Assembly (NCBI GenBank): GCA_028280565.1
Contig: JANQLQ010000278.1
Span: forward strand, 1-37,994
Origin: Fulvivirga sp.
GTDB lineage: Bacteria > Bacteroidota > Bacteroidia > Cytophagales > Cyclobacteriaceae
Direction of reading: 5' to 3'
Length of the DNA stretch: 37,994 nucleotides
The position numbers and the translations under genes are program-made. The first letter of the stretch is position 1. Every line of letters starts with the position of its first letter. Below are positions 16,691 through 25,526 of this stretch, piece after piece. The notes under the pieces were generated by a model. It did not search any database. It was given only the letters and a program-made list of their open reading frames with translations, and was not told where the DNA came from.

Positions 16691-16719
16691 GCCTGTTCTC
16701 CTTTATAAAAAGAACAGGC
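16691..16719 (-). terminator. Hairpin with trailing T-rich tail between susD and phosphatase (attenuator-like)
   Basis: On the minus strand GCCTGTTCT, an 11-nt loop and AGAACAGGC (9 bp, perfect) are followed by TCTATTTTTATG, whose ATG is the phosphatase start. This resembles a weak intrinsic terminator placed to lower expression of the last gene. It mirrors the hairpin at 6950-6990. Confidence 0.6.
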
Positions 16720-16727
16720 CTTTTAAA

Positions 16728-18341
16728 TTAATATCCTGGATTTTGCTCGAGTCCCGGGGTTACCTGTAAGGATGCCGGTGGGATCGGGAAAACCCTGCGA
16801 TTCACATCCGCACCCGTTTTATCTGTCCAGCTTTCCTCCCACGTGCCAAAGCGGACCTGGTCAGTCCTCCTGTGGTACTCCCAGTAGAATTCAAACCCTC
16901 TTTCCAACAACACATCATCGAGATCAGCCGATGAAAGGGTGAAATCAGCCCCGCCTCTTGCCTCCCTGACCGCATTGATATCGGCAAGACCAGCTGCAGT
17001 ATTGCCCGATCTAAGGTAGGCTTCTGCCCTTACCAGGTACATTTCCGCAAGCCTGAAGATGGGTATGTCTACTCCTGTATCATTCCTGTTCTCATTTTCC
17101 AAGTCAATATCCCATTTCGCTACTCGTACGCCTGTGGATTGATTGATCGCGATGAGATTTACCTCGGGCGAATGGTTTGCCAGTGTATTGTCACGCGTGC
17201 TCCTGATGGTATCAATAGCGATGAGCCCTTGATCATTCCTGATAAAATTGCCGTCATCATCAAACTGCGCTGCAAATTGCTGCCCCATTAAAAAACCCCG
17301 GTTGATACGGTACTGCTCTAATGGAATAAAACCGGTTTCACGAGGATAATTTTCTTTAAAAAAGCGAGGATCATTATCCATATCCCAAGTGCTTAAAAAT
17401 CCCGGCAGGGTGCAACCGGCGTCTGACCCCCTGATACCACGACTCTCTACAAGGAAATATCCCCTGGACAAACCATTAGTGGTATTCCGTGTGACACTCT
17501 GCCCGCCTATCCCGGGAGATGTTACCTCGTTCTTAATGGCAAAGATGATCTCGGGATGATTTTCATTGTCTACCTCGAACAGGGAGAAATAATCATTGTC
17601 CATACTGTAACCGCCTTGCTGGATGATATCACTGGTCAGATCAATGACCCTTTGCATATCTTCCGCACGAAAATTCGGGGTCCCATACCGATCGGCATAT
17701 ACCGCCCGGTTCAAGTACATCCGCGCCATCAATGCATTAGCAGCGTCTTGGGTAAAGCGGACACTGTTTCTGCCGGTAGGAAGGTCTGGCATGGCCATCT
17801 CAAGATTTTCAAGGATCACCTCCATAGCCTCTAAACCGGACAACACCTGTGAGGGTACGTTAAAGTTAATATCAGCTACACCCCGGTAAGGCACCTGGTG
17901 GAACAAGTCAAGGGTAAGGTACATGTAGTAAGATAATAAGCCTATCATTTCTGCTTTTTCACTCGTACCATCCGCTAAGAAGGCAATAGCTTGTGACGCA
18001 TTGGCAATCCCTGTATTGAGCTTATTCCAGGTATCTACCGTGTAGGCATGTATGGGAGTCCAGTCATGCCGGTGCAATTCTTGGAACGTACCCCCATCAA
18101 ACCAATCATTTTGACGTGTGGGTAATATAGCTTCATCCGAGGTGTATTCTTGCAAGGCGAAATATACGCGGTGCCCGTAAACTTGGCGCAATGAATTGTA
18201 CGCCGGGGCCATTAGGTTTTCTGCCGATGCTGTTTCAAACAGGTCTTCTCCTAACGCTTCGTCAAAGATCTCTTCTTCAATATCACAGGCTTGTATGCCA
18301 AGTAAAATGATAATTACCAGTGTCCAATAATATTTTTTCAT
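16728..18341 (-). CDS. SusD/RagB-family surface-exposed binding lipoprotein
   Basis: Partner of the SusC encoded 19 bp upstream. The protein is 537 aa with lipoprotein signal MKKYYWTLVIIILLGIQAC (C19). SusD features: N-terminal helices (NLMAPAYNSLRQVYGHRVYF), TPR-like segment (DAANALMARMYLNRAVYADR), the pair FRLAEMYLVRAEAYLRSGNT and ADINAVREARGG, and the C-terminal block LLERGFEFYWEYHRRTDQVR. It ends PPASLQVTPGLEQNPGY as usual for the family. It is about 80 residues longer than the SusD at 5566 and clearly diverged from it. Confidence 0.95.
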   Translation of the reverse strand: MKKYYWTLVIIILLGIQACDIEEEIFDEALGEDLFETASAENLMAPAYNSLRQVYGHRVYFALQEYTSDEAILPTRQNDWFDGGTFQELHRHDWTPIHAYTVDTWNKLNTGIANASQAIAFLADGTSEKAEMIGLLSYYMYLTLDLFHQVPYRGVADINFNVPSQVLSGLEAMEVILENLEMAMPDLPTGRNSVRFTQDAANALMARMYLNRAVYADRYGTPNFRAEDMQRVIDLTSDIIQQGGYSMDNDYFSLFEVDNENHPEIIFAIKNEVTSPGIGGQSVTRNTTNGLSRGYFLVESRGIRGSDAGCTLPGFLSTWDMDNDPRFFKENYPRETGFIPLEQYRINRGFLMGQQFAAQFDDDGNFIRNDQGLIAIDTIRSTRDNTLANHSPEVNLIAINQSTGVRVAKWDIDLENENRNDTGVDIPIFRLAEMYLVRAEAYLRSGNTAAGLADINAVREARGGADFTLSSADLDDVLLERGFEFYWEYHRRTDQVRFGTWEESWTDKTGADVNRRVFPIPPASLQVTPGLEQNPGY

Positions 18342-18360
18342 CTTAATGATCGTTACAATT

Positions 18361-21300
18361 TTAGAAAGTTACGTCTACACCCACTAGGAAAGTACGCGCC
18401 CTAGGGTAGGCTGTCCTATCGATCCCATAGGCATTGCCTCCATTCGTATTTACCTCGGGATCATACCCGGAATAGTCGCTGATCACAAACAGGTTTTGCC
18501 CGGTGACATAAAGTCTTAGCCGGCTTAACCAATCGATGCTACTGGCATCAAAGTTATAAGCCAGCGTAGCATTATTGAGTCGCAAATAATCACCATCTTC
18601 GATATACCGCGACGAGGTAACAATGGCTCTCTCAGGGCTTTCGGCAGGATCAAAGTAGCTGCTGATCACATTATTACCGTTCTGACCTAGTGATGAGGCA
18701 TTGGAAAATAACCGGGCCGTGTTGTTGAAAATACTAACACCGCTCACGCCATTAAAGCCCATATCAAAATCAAAATTCTTGTATTGTGCGTTAATGTTAA
18801 ATCCATAAATGACATCGGGCAGTGCATCGCCTACCACTTGCGGCTCGTCGGACAAGATCTCAAAACCACTTTCATTGAACCCGGAGAAGACCGGGAGATA
18901 AAATGAAGAGGCGGGCAAACCGCTTCGGTAGATGGCTACGGTCTCCCCTGAAGCCCCCAAAGCAGATACCCCGCCTACACGGATATCATTCGCCAGGCCT
19001 TCTACCGTATTTTCCAAAAAGGCTATATTACCTCCTATATTAAGCTTGAGATTTTGTTTGCTTATGACCCTGGACGATAGCTCGAGTTCTACCCCTTCAT
19101 TGATGATCTCGGTATCTGCATTAACAAAAATGGAATTGACCACGGCCGGGGCAGAAGCTGCTACCTCTAGGAATATATCTGTTGTATTTTTATAAAAGTA
19201 GTCAACGGCACCGAATACTCGTCCGCCGAGTATACTCCAATCCAGCCCGATGTTGGTCTGTGTGGTCACCTCCCACTTCAAATCCGGGTTGGCGGTCCTT
19301 GCGACACCAATGCCATTGACCAGGTTCCTACCTTCAAAAACATAACCCCGGTCTTCGCTGCTCACGAATGAAGCTTGTGTCACTTTCACGGGAACGGCTT
19401 GGTTACCGGTCTGACCCCATCCCACGCGTATTTTAAGGTTATCAAAAATGCCGGAATTCAGTAAAAAAGCTTCTTCACTCAAACGCCACCCGAAAGCTAC
19501 CGATGGAAAATAGCCGTAACGATTGTTAGCGCCAAAAACAGAGGATCCATCGGCACGAATCGAAGCAGTAAGCAAGTATTTATCCTCCAAGTCAAGATTA
19601 ACCCTACCAAAGAAAGACTGTAATTTACGCTCATTAATGCTTGAGCCTACCGACTCCGTATTTTCCGCTACTTCTATGTTATCGATCGGGTCGATTTCCG
19701 TGGTACTAAAATCAGTCCTCCTCACAAATTGTCCACGCCGGATAAATCGCTGAAAAGAATGCCCCAAAAGTACTTCATAGTTGAGCTGGTTTACCGACCG
19801 GCTATACGTAAGGTAGTTCTCTATTAACGAGTTTTCAGCCTCGTTTGCGGTCACGGAAACCCCGCCTTCTTCTATATCTCCTCCACTATCGGCGTTGGGA
19901 AAAACCCTGACCCGGCGGTCGGCATCTGTATTTTCGTAGCCCAGGTTCACACGATAATCCAAGCCTTCTATGATCGTAAAAGTAGCTGAAAGATTGGCCA
20001 GCAAAGTTTTTGACAGTGTAAGATCGCGGTAGAGATCGAAAAACGCTGACGGGTTATCGGCTGCCCCTGCTTTTGCATTGAAGTTCCCATTGGCATCACG
20101 TGGCGACGCCGTAGGATTAGCCCGTAGCGCAGAGCTGATGATGTTACTCAGGGCTCCTCCATTCGTTGCCTGGCTTTCGTCCGTGATATTGGCAGCAGCA
20201 GCGTTTAATTGCAACTTCAAACGACCGCCAATGGCCGATGTGCCTATGTTTATCCTGCCTGTCACTCTTTCCTGGCTGGTGTTATCCAAGATACCCTCTT
20301 GATCTAAGTAACCTAGTGAGAAATTGTAATTGGTGTTCGCTGAGCCCCCGGCAAAAGACACGGAATGATTGTAAGTAGCGGCTGTACTGAGAATTTCATC
20401 TTGCCAATCCGTATCTACATTGGGATCTTCAATAAAAACATCCGGGTCCCGTCCCAGGATCTCGGATAACCTGGCTGTTTCTCTCCTATAGGCCTCCGCA
20501 TTCAAAACATCGATCTTTCCCGGTAGAGACGATACCCCGACATAACCATTGTAGGAGACTGTCCCTTCTGTGTTAGTACTTCCCTTTTTAGTTTCAATGA
20601 TAACCACCCCGTTAGCGCCCCTTGTACCATAGATGGCCGTAGCAGAAGCATCTTTTAAAATAGTGATACTGGCAATATCCTGTGGGTTCAAAAAGTTAAG
20701 CGGACTTTTGGGCCGGGTAGGCGAAATACCGCCAAACGAGGTAGCATTAGCTTCCGCCGCATCAATAGGTACACCGTCGATCACAAACAAGGGATTACTA
20801 CCGCTGCCTATCGAATTTATACCCCGGATATTGATATCAATGGCGCTGCCGGGCTCTCCTGTTCCGGATACTATATTCACACCCGCCACTTTACCTTGAA
20901 GCAACTGCCCGGGTGAATTTACAATACCTCCATTGAAATCTTTGGGCTCGAGCTCTTTTACCGAACCGGTGACATCCTTTGCCTCTTGCTGGCCATAGCC
21001 TACCACAACGATCTCGTTCAAGGCAGCGATATCCGCTTCCATCGATACCTCGAAATAGGCCTGGTTCCCGACCTGGATCTCCAACGATCTAAAGCCGATG
21101 TATGACACGATCAGCACCCCGGCATCATCCGGCACGGATAGGGTAAAATTACCCTCCAAGTCCGTTATCGTGCCGATCAGCGTTCCTTTTACCTGTACCG
21201 TCGCCCCGGCCAAAGGTTCTCCCGTATCAGCGTCCATCACTTTACCGGAAAGGTTTTTATCGACTAACTCCTCGGTAATCTCGATCTCCTTTTTAGCAGA

Positions 21301-21651
21301 CCGGGGAACTACGTAAATACGATTGTTGATCCGGCGGAAGTTATAGCGTGATTTTTCTGCCAAACGGGTCAAAACTGTCTTTAGATCTGCCCTAATATCA
21401 ATAGTGACCTTGGATAGGTCCTTGGCTACTTTACCGGTATAGCTAAACGTAAATTCTGTCTTACTTTCAATAGCTTGGAAAACCTGTACCATGGTCACAT
21501 TTTGCAGTGACAGCTCTACCTCCACTTTTTCCAAAGCCTGGCTAGAGGAAGTACTGGCCACCAGCAACTGTGTGGAGATACAAAGCCCCAAGAAGACATA
21601 AAATATCTGTTTTGATGCGAACATCAATTCTTTGAGTAAATTTGTTTTCAT
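18361..21651 (-). CDS. SusC/RagA-family TonB-dependent transporter with STN domain
   Basis: The outer-membrane channel of locus 2, 1096 aa. Signal peptide about 1-38; STN domain about 42-116 (VELSLQNVTMVQVFQAIESK, IRADLKTVLTRLAEKS), which signals to FecR; regulatory-like beta domain about 134-207 (LSGKVMDADTGEPLAGATVQ); TonB-box-like NEIVVVGYG near 213-221; plug with SNPLFVIDGVPIDA and GTRGANGVVIIETKKG; barrel ending RARTFLVGVDVTF. The first 60 residues (MKTNLLKELMFASKQIFYVF) resemble those of the SusC at 2019. The complete sigma-fecR-susC order suggests induction by its own substrate. The substrate is unknown. Confidence 0.95.
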   Translation of the reverse strand: MKTNLLKELMFASKQIFYVFLGLCISTQLLVASTSSSQALEKVEVELSLQNVTMVQVFQAIESKTEFTFSYTGKVAKDLSKVTIDIRADLKTVLTRLAEKSRYNFRRINNRIYVVPRSAKKEIEITEELVDKNLSGKVMDADTGEPLAGATVQVKGTLIGTITDLEGNFTLSVPDDAGVLIVSYIGFRSLEIQVGNQAYFEVSMEADIAALNEIVVVGYGQQEAKDVTGSVKELEPKDFNGGIVNSPGQLLQGKVAGVNIVSGTGEPGSAIDINIRGINSIGSGSNPLFVIDGVPIDAAEANATSFGGISPTRPKSPLNFLNPQDIASITILKDASATAIYGTRGANGVVIIETKKGSTNTEGTVSYNGYVGVSSLPGKIDVLNAEAYRRETARLSEILGRDPDVFIEDPNVDTDWQDEILSTAATYNHSVSFAGGSANTNYNFSLGYLDQEGILDNTSQERVTGRINIGTSAIGGRLKLQLNAAAANITDESQATNGGALSNIISSALRANPTASPRDANGNFNAKAGAADNPSAFFDLYRDLTLSKTLLANLSATFTIIEGLDYRVNLGYENTDADRRVRVFPNADSGGDIEEGGVSVTANEAENSLIENYLTYSRSVNQLNYEVLLGHSFQRFIRRGQFVRRTDFSTTEIDPIDNIEVAENTESVGSSINERKLQSFFGRVNLDLEDKYLLTASIRADGSSVFGANNRYGYFPSVAFGWRLSEEAFLLNSGIFDNLKIRVGWGQTGNQAVPVKVTQASFVSSEDRGYVFEGRNLVNGIGVARTANPDLKWEVTTQTNIGLDWSILGGRVFGAVDYFYKNTTDIFLEVAASAPAVVNSIFVNADTEIINEGVELELSSRVISKQNLKLNIGGNIAFLENTVEGLANDIRVGGVSALGASGETVAIYRSGLPASSFYLPVFSGFNESGFEILSDEPQVVGDALPDVIYGFNINAQYKNFDFDMGFNGVSGVSIFNNTARLFSNASSLGQNGNNVISSYFDPAESPERAIVTSSRYIEDGDYLRLNNATLAYNFDASSIDWLSRLRLYVTGQNLFVISDYSGYDPEVNTNGGNAYGIDRTAYPRARTFLVGVDVTF

Positions 21652-21692
21652 TATAAATCAATTGGGTGTCTTAAATGAGATACTTGATCGGG

Positions 21693-21750
21693 CCCGGGTC
21701 TGCTGCCACAGACCCGGGTTTTTTAGTGCCTACCTGGTAAGCACACGCCC
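21693..21750 (-). promoter_or_regulatory. Strong hairpin in the fecR-susC leader (locus 2)
   Basis: A perfect 10-bp stem CCCGGGTCTG (693-702 on the plus strand, offset 21000) with CAGACCCGGG (709-718), loop 6 nt. On the transcribed (minus) strand it is preceded by AAAAAA, and by TACCAGGTAGGCAC, and has no T-run after it. The order short palindrome, A-run, ACCCGG hairpin matches the leader at 1905-1954, so the structure is probably shared by both operons. On the plus strand it would look like a terminator (T6 follows), but no plus-strand gene leads into it. Confidence 0.55.
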
Positions 21751-21798
21751 TAGGTAGGATTCAATACTTTTTTATGTTCATGTGTAAGATCATTAGAT

Positions 21799-22764
21799 TT
21801 ACTCTCTACATCCTCGGTGTTTTACTGATATTTTTCCATTTTCGAGTACCTCGTATTCAAAATCCACGAGGTTTTGCAGCCCCTTCAATATGTAGCCCAA
21901 TCCTTGGTTCTCATACGTCGCTTTGATCATACATGGGTTTACAAGGTGGGCAGGCTTTTCGACAATTTCTATCTCTACATGATACCATCGCTCCAAGCGC
22001 ACTAGAACCTCGGCAAAGGGTATAAGCTCAAATTGTAATTCCTTCCGCGTCCAGGCTTGAACATACGCCGCCTCTACTTCATGACGGGTGAGGGATTTAG
22101 TTTGCACATTAAAAAGTACTTGCTGGTCACGCGTAACCAAGATCGCTTGCTCACCGTGCTGCACCTGGACCTTACCGGAAATCACCGTTACATCCGCGTT
22201 TTCGCCGGGAAAATCCCTGGCATTGAATGAGGTTCCTAGCACGGTGGTGGTAAGGTTATCTGTGCGCACCTCGAACGGCCTTTGTTCCTCCCTTTTTACC
22301 TCGAAAAAGGCCTCACCTTGGAGCGTGACCTCTCGTTTGACAGTAGTAAAATTTGCCGGGTACGTTACGCGGCTTCCACGATTGAGAGTGACCAAGGTTC
22401 CGTCCGGAAGCGTTATCGTTTTTCGTTGGTCTTGTTGGGTAACAACCGTGATCTGCTCAACTTCCACGTCCTGGTCCCATAAAAAATAGAAAACCACTCC
22501 TGCACCGGCTATCAGCAAAAATGAAGCAGCAATACGTAACATGTACCCGCTTTTTCTTTTACTACGAGCTCTTAGCTGCATGCCGGTAGAGATCCTACGC
22601 CATATCCTGAGCTTAGTCTCTTCTTCCTTCGAAAGGTCCCAACCTAGTTCTTTTCCCCCATGCTGCAAGCGATCGTAATATTCCTCTAGGCGTTCCCGCT
22701 CTTCCCGGCTGGCTTCTCCTTGGGCATGTTTTTGAACGAGTGCTAAAAATTGGTCCTTAGTCAT
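21799..22764 (-). CDS. FecR-family anti-sigma factor
   Basis: Inner-membrane regulator pairing with the ECF sigma factor encoded 77 bp upstream. 321 aa: cytoplasmic N-terminal helices (1-72), membrane helix about 76-95 (MLRIAASFLLIAGAGVVFYF), FecR domain about 105-205 (VTQQDQRKTITLPDGTLVTL, AFFEVKREEQRPFEVRTDNL, TTVLGTSFNARDF) and C-terminal DUF4974 domain about 245-318 (FAEVLVRLERWYHVEIEI). It shares the domain plan of the FecR at 893 but is diverged. It most likely senses ligand occupancy of the STN-bearing SusC. Confidence 0.93.
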   Translation of the reverse strand: MTKDQFLALVQKHAQGEASREERERLEEYYDRLQHGGKELGWDLSKEEETKLRIWRRISTGMQLRARSKRKSGYMLRIAASFLLIAGAGVVFYFLWDQDVEVEQITVVTQQDQRKTITLPDGTLVTLNRGSRVTYPANFTTVKREVTLQGEAFFEVKREEQRPFEVRTDNLTTTVLGTSFNARDFPGENADVTVISGKVQVQHGEQAILVTRDQQVLFNVQTKSLTRHEVEAAYVQAWTRKELQFELIPFAEVLVRLERWYHVEIEIVEKPAHLVNPCMIKATYENQGLGYILKGLQNLVDFEYEVLENGKISVKHRGCRE

Positions 22765-22841
22765 GTACCTTTCCTTTAAAAGGGAGTCACATAAACCAGG
22801 GGCACTACGTAAACAAAAAAGTGATTTAACAATTTCTTAAC

Positions 22842-23420
22842 CTACATAATATGTAAGCAACAGGCAATGGATGCCAGGCGGGGCAGGTTTTTCTTCAATA
22901 CTTGGAGGGCATGGTAGATGTGGGTTTCTACAGTCCTTACCGATAGGCCTAACTTGTCGGCAATTTCTTGGTTTGAAAGCTGGTCCCGGCGACTTAGTAT
23001 CAGCACTTCGCGGCATCTTTCGGGCAGGGCCTCGATGTTTTTTTCGATAGCCGCCTGTAGTTCCACGATCTCCATATTATGATCGGCGGATAGCGCACTG
23101 GCCAGCCTATCCAAGGTGCCTTCATTGTCTCTTTGCCATTTCAGGTCACGAATGGTATTCGACACCTGGTATTTGATCGCGCGAAAAAGGTACGCATCCA
23201 CCTTCTCGATCGTCAAATGAGGGGCATTTTGCCAAAGTTTGATAAAAACTTCCTGTACAATGTCTTCACAGGCTTGCTCATCTTCAAGTATCTTGAAGGC
23301 ATAGGAGAAAAGTCTTTTCCAATACCGGTCGTAAAGCTCTGAAAATGCCTTTTCATGGCGATTTTTCATCAAACCAACCAATTGATTGTCAGCTAATAAT
23401 CCAATGGAATTTTTTGACAT
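22842..23420 (-). CDS. ECF-type RNA polymerase sigma factor (SusCD-associated)
   Basis: Directs RNA polymerase to the SusCD promoters once released by FecR. From ATG 23420 it is 192 aa. An upstream TTG at 23432 is possible, but the purine-rich GGAGGAGGAA directly before 23420 supports the ATG. Sigma region 2: ELYDRYWKRLFSYAFKILED and CEDIVQEVFIKLW; region 4: LPERCREVLILSRRDQLSNQ and the helix-turn-helix EIADKLGLSVRTVETHIYHA. It heads the operon sigma, fecR, susC, susD, phosphatase. It is the only sigma gene in the window, so it might also serve the orphan FecR at 893; nothing in the sequence decides that. Confidence 0.93.
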   Translation of the reverse strand: MSKNSIGLLADNQLVGLMKNRHEKAFSELYDRYWKRLFSYAFKILEDEQACEDIVQEVFIKLWQNAPHLTIEKVDAYLFRAIKYQVSNTIRDLKWQRDNEGTLDRLASALSADHNMEIVELQAAIEKNIEALPERCREVLILSRRDQLSNQEIADKLGLSVRTVETHIYHALQVLKKNLPRLASIACCLHIM

Positions 23421-23432
23421 TTCCTCCTCCAA

Positions 23433-23759
23433 TGAACATCAAATAACTCTAAAATCATCGATAAAAGTGATGAGGCAGGCATTAAGGAAGTATTAAATCT
23501 AGCAGTGATCTGCATAATTGTGCTACCAAGGAAAAAGACATTAAAACGCCGGGATAAAAAAATACACAGGCACCCATATCCCCGGAAAAGCAACAATAAA
23601 GTTGCTGTCCAGTCCAGGGTAATATCGGCTATGTATGGAATGCTATGGATCATCGGCTAAAGTGGTATTCGCTTACTCCTGCGTTAACGAGGAACCAACT
23701 TTAGTTTTACTACTCATTTTGTTATATCCCTAGTACCCATATATTCGTTTACCTAGTTT
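23433..23759. other. Divergent intergenic region between sigma factor and GNAT genes
   Basis: No gene is seen. It should carry the promoter of the sigma operon on the minus strand, which I cannot place, and that of the GNAT gene on the plus strand (23717-23747). No repeat from the families found elsewhere occurs here. Confidence 0.6.
23717..23747 (+). promoter_or_regulatory. Candidate promoter of the GNAT gene
   Basis: TTTTG (23717-23721), an 18-nt spacer, and TATATTCG (23740-23747) resemble the Bacteroidota TTTG / TAnnTTTG pair with one mismatch in the -7 box. It predicts a very short leader before the ATG at 23760. Confidence 0.35.
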
Positions 23760-24317
23760 ATGGAACAATTTCCCGAAATAGAAACAGGCAGATTACAGCT
23801 TAATGAGCTGCGGCCCAAAGACATCCCACGGATCGTAAAATATGCCTCCAACAAGAAAATCTGGGATACCACGCTCAATATCCCATTCCCCTACACGGAA
23901 CAAGATGCGGTTTATTGGCTCAATTTGGCCCACCAAGGATTTAAAGAAGGCGACCAAGTCATTTTTGCTATCCGGTTAAAACCGGCGCTGGAGTTCATCG
24001 GTGGGATCAGCCTCACCGTAGACAAAAGGTTTGATAGGGCCGAAATAGGATATTGGTTAGCAGAACCTTTCTGGGGCCAAGGATTCATGACCGAGGCCGC
24101 CCAGTCGCTTGTAACGTATGGTTTTGAACAGCTTGGCTTAAACAAGATCACTTCATCTCATTTCGAAACCAACCCGGCTTCCGGCAAATTACTGGTGAAA
24201 AGCGGGCTGAAAAAAGAAGGGGAATTAAAAGAGCACATAAAAAAGCATTCCGCCTACCATACGCTGGTAGTATATGGGTTGACCCAAAAAGAATATGAAG
24301 ACAAAGCTGCGCAATGA
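23760..24317 (+). CDS. GNAT-family N-acetyltransferase (RimJ/RimL-like)
   Basis: A 185-aa acetyltransferase of the RimJ/RimL ribosomal-protein-acetylating type, though the real acceptor is unknown. Family marks: IETGRLQLNELRPKDIPRIV at the start, beta strand EFIGGISLTV, RAEIGYWLAEPFWGQGFMTE carrying the acetyl-CoA pyrophosphate loop (W105-G-Q-G), then LGLNKITSSHFETNPASGKL and LVKSGLKKEGELKEHI. No signal peptide. Its stop codon is close upstream of a beta-lactamase-fold gene on the same strand, so the two may be co-transcribed. Confidence 0.9.
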   Translation: MEQFPEIETGRLQLNELRPKDIPRIVKYASNKKIWDTTLNIPFPYTEQDAVYWLNLAHQGFKEGDQVIFAIRLKPALEFIGGISLTVDKRFDRAEIGYWLAEPFWGQGFMTEAAQSLVTYGFEQLGLNKITSSHFETNPASGKLLVKSGLKKEGELKEHIKKHSAYHTLVVYGLTQKEYEDKAAQ

Positions 24318-24373
24318 TCTCTTGCAACCCAAGGAAGCAAAATAAACGCGAAGTAAATTCTTATCATGACAAG

Positions 24374-25459
24374 ATGAATGCCATGGCCTCGTATATCCTT
24401 TTATTGTTGAGTCAAGCATTTCTTTTGGCCTCCTGCGAAAATGAGACTTCTACACCCCTGGGGCCGTCAAAGAAAATAGAAAAGAAAGTCCAAGAAATTG
24501 CTCAAGAAAAGAACATTCCTTCCATGGCAGTGCAGGTCTACTCCCAAGAAAGCCCGGTGGATTTTGACTATCACCATAAAGAAGTAAAAAGCCAGCAACT
24601 CTACGGGATAGGAAGCGCCACTAAGTTGCTATCCGCTGTTTTGATTTTTAAGCGAGTAGAACAACAGCAGTTGTCTTTAGACGATAAAATCATTGACCGT
24701 GTACCCGCCATGGCGCACATCGAGGGCATAGAAAATGTTACGGTCAAACACTTGCTGAACCACACCAGCGGGCTGGCAGATTATACCAAAAATCCCAAAT
24801 GGATCGAAAGCGTCACGGCAGGTAACGCTCCCAAAACATTCGAGGAAAAATTAGCTTTAATAGGGGATGGTGCTGCGCCAACCCGTACCTTTTCTTACAG
24901 TAACTCCAATTTCGTAGTGCTGGAAAAGGTGGTAGAAGCCCTATCGGGCATGTCATTTGAAGAGGCGTTTAACGATTTCTACCAAGACCTGGGATTGTCT
25001 ACGATCACCATGGGAAGTAACCAGGCAGAGCTGCAAGCTTTTTATGCCGAAACAAGCAGCACGAGTGCAAATGTTTCCCACTGGGAAGAACACTATGGTT
25101 TCGATGGAGGCGCCTACGCTACACCGGCAGAGCTCGAAAAGTTTTTGCAAATGCTGTTCATTAGCCGGTCTATCCTAAGTACAAATAGCATTACACAAAT
25201 GCAGGATTGGATCCCTATGCAACCTTCCATTCCCATTGGATCCAGCAGCATCTCCGAATACGGGTTGGGCATTATGAAATTGGAGTATGAGGGTAAAACT
25301 TATCTTGGTCATTTTGGAGGTACTTTAAAATATCAATCCTTTGTGTTTTTCGATGATGAAAACAAAGTTGGGGTCAGTATGGTAACAAATTGCAGCGGAA
25401 GGCATTATAACAATGTGTTCTTTCAAGAATTAGTGCCTGCGGTGTTAGACGAATTGTAA
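24374..25459 (+). CDS. Serine hydrolase of the class C beta-lactamase fold, lipoprotein
   Basis: A 361-aa secreted hydrolase from ATG 24374, chosen because it gives a clean lipoprotein signal (MNAMASYILLLLSQAFLLAS then C21). An ATG at 24314 overlaps the GNAT stop as ATGA but adds 20 charged residues before the signal and is less likely. Catalytic motifs of the family: SATK (S81, K84), YSN (Y175, N177) and HFGG (313-316, in the place of KTG). VKHLLNHTSGLADY is the usual conserved block. Members are peptidases or esterases as often as true beta-lactamases, so antibiotic resistance should not be assumed. It is followed 67 bp later by a second, unrelated-looking serine hydrolase. Confidence 0.88.
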   Translation: MNAMASYILLLLSQAFLLASCENETSTPLGPSKKIEKKVQEIAQEKNIPSMAVQVYSQESPVDFDYHHKEVKSQQLYGIGSATKLLSAVLIFKRVEQQQLSLDDKIIDRVPAMAHIEGIENVTVKHLLNHTSGLADYTKNPKWIESVTAGNAPKTFEEKLALIGDGAAPTRTFSYSNSNFVVLEKVVEALSGMSFEEAFNDFYQDLGLSTITMGSNQAELQAFYAETSSTSANVSHWEEHYGFDGGAYATPAELEKFLQMLFISRSILSTNSITQMQDWIPMQPSIPIGSSSISEYGLGIMKLEYEGKTYLGHFGGTLKYQSFVFFDDENKVGVSMVTNCSGRHYNNVFFQELVPAVLDEL

Positions 25460-25526
25460 AATGATGATGACTAACAGCCTTTTCGGCAGTCTTTGGGTCT
25501 AAATCTTTTAAAACTATAATCGATAA

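Noticed and set aside
21693-21724. Perfect terminator shape on the plus strand (GC stem followed by T6)
   Set aside because: No plus-strand gene is transcribed into it. It is better explained as the minus-strand leader hairpin shared with locus 1.
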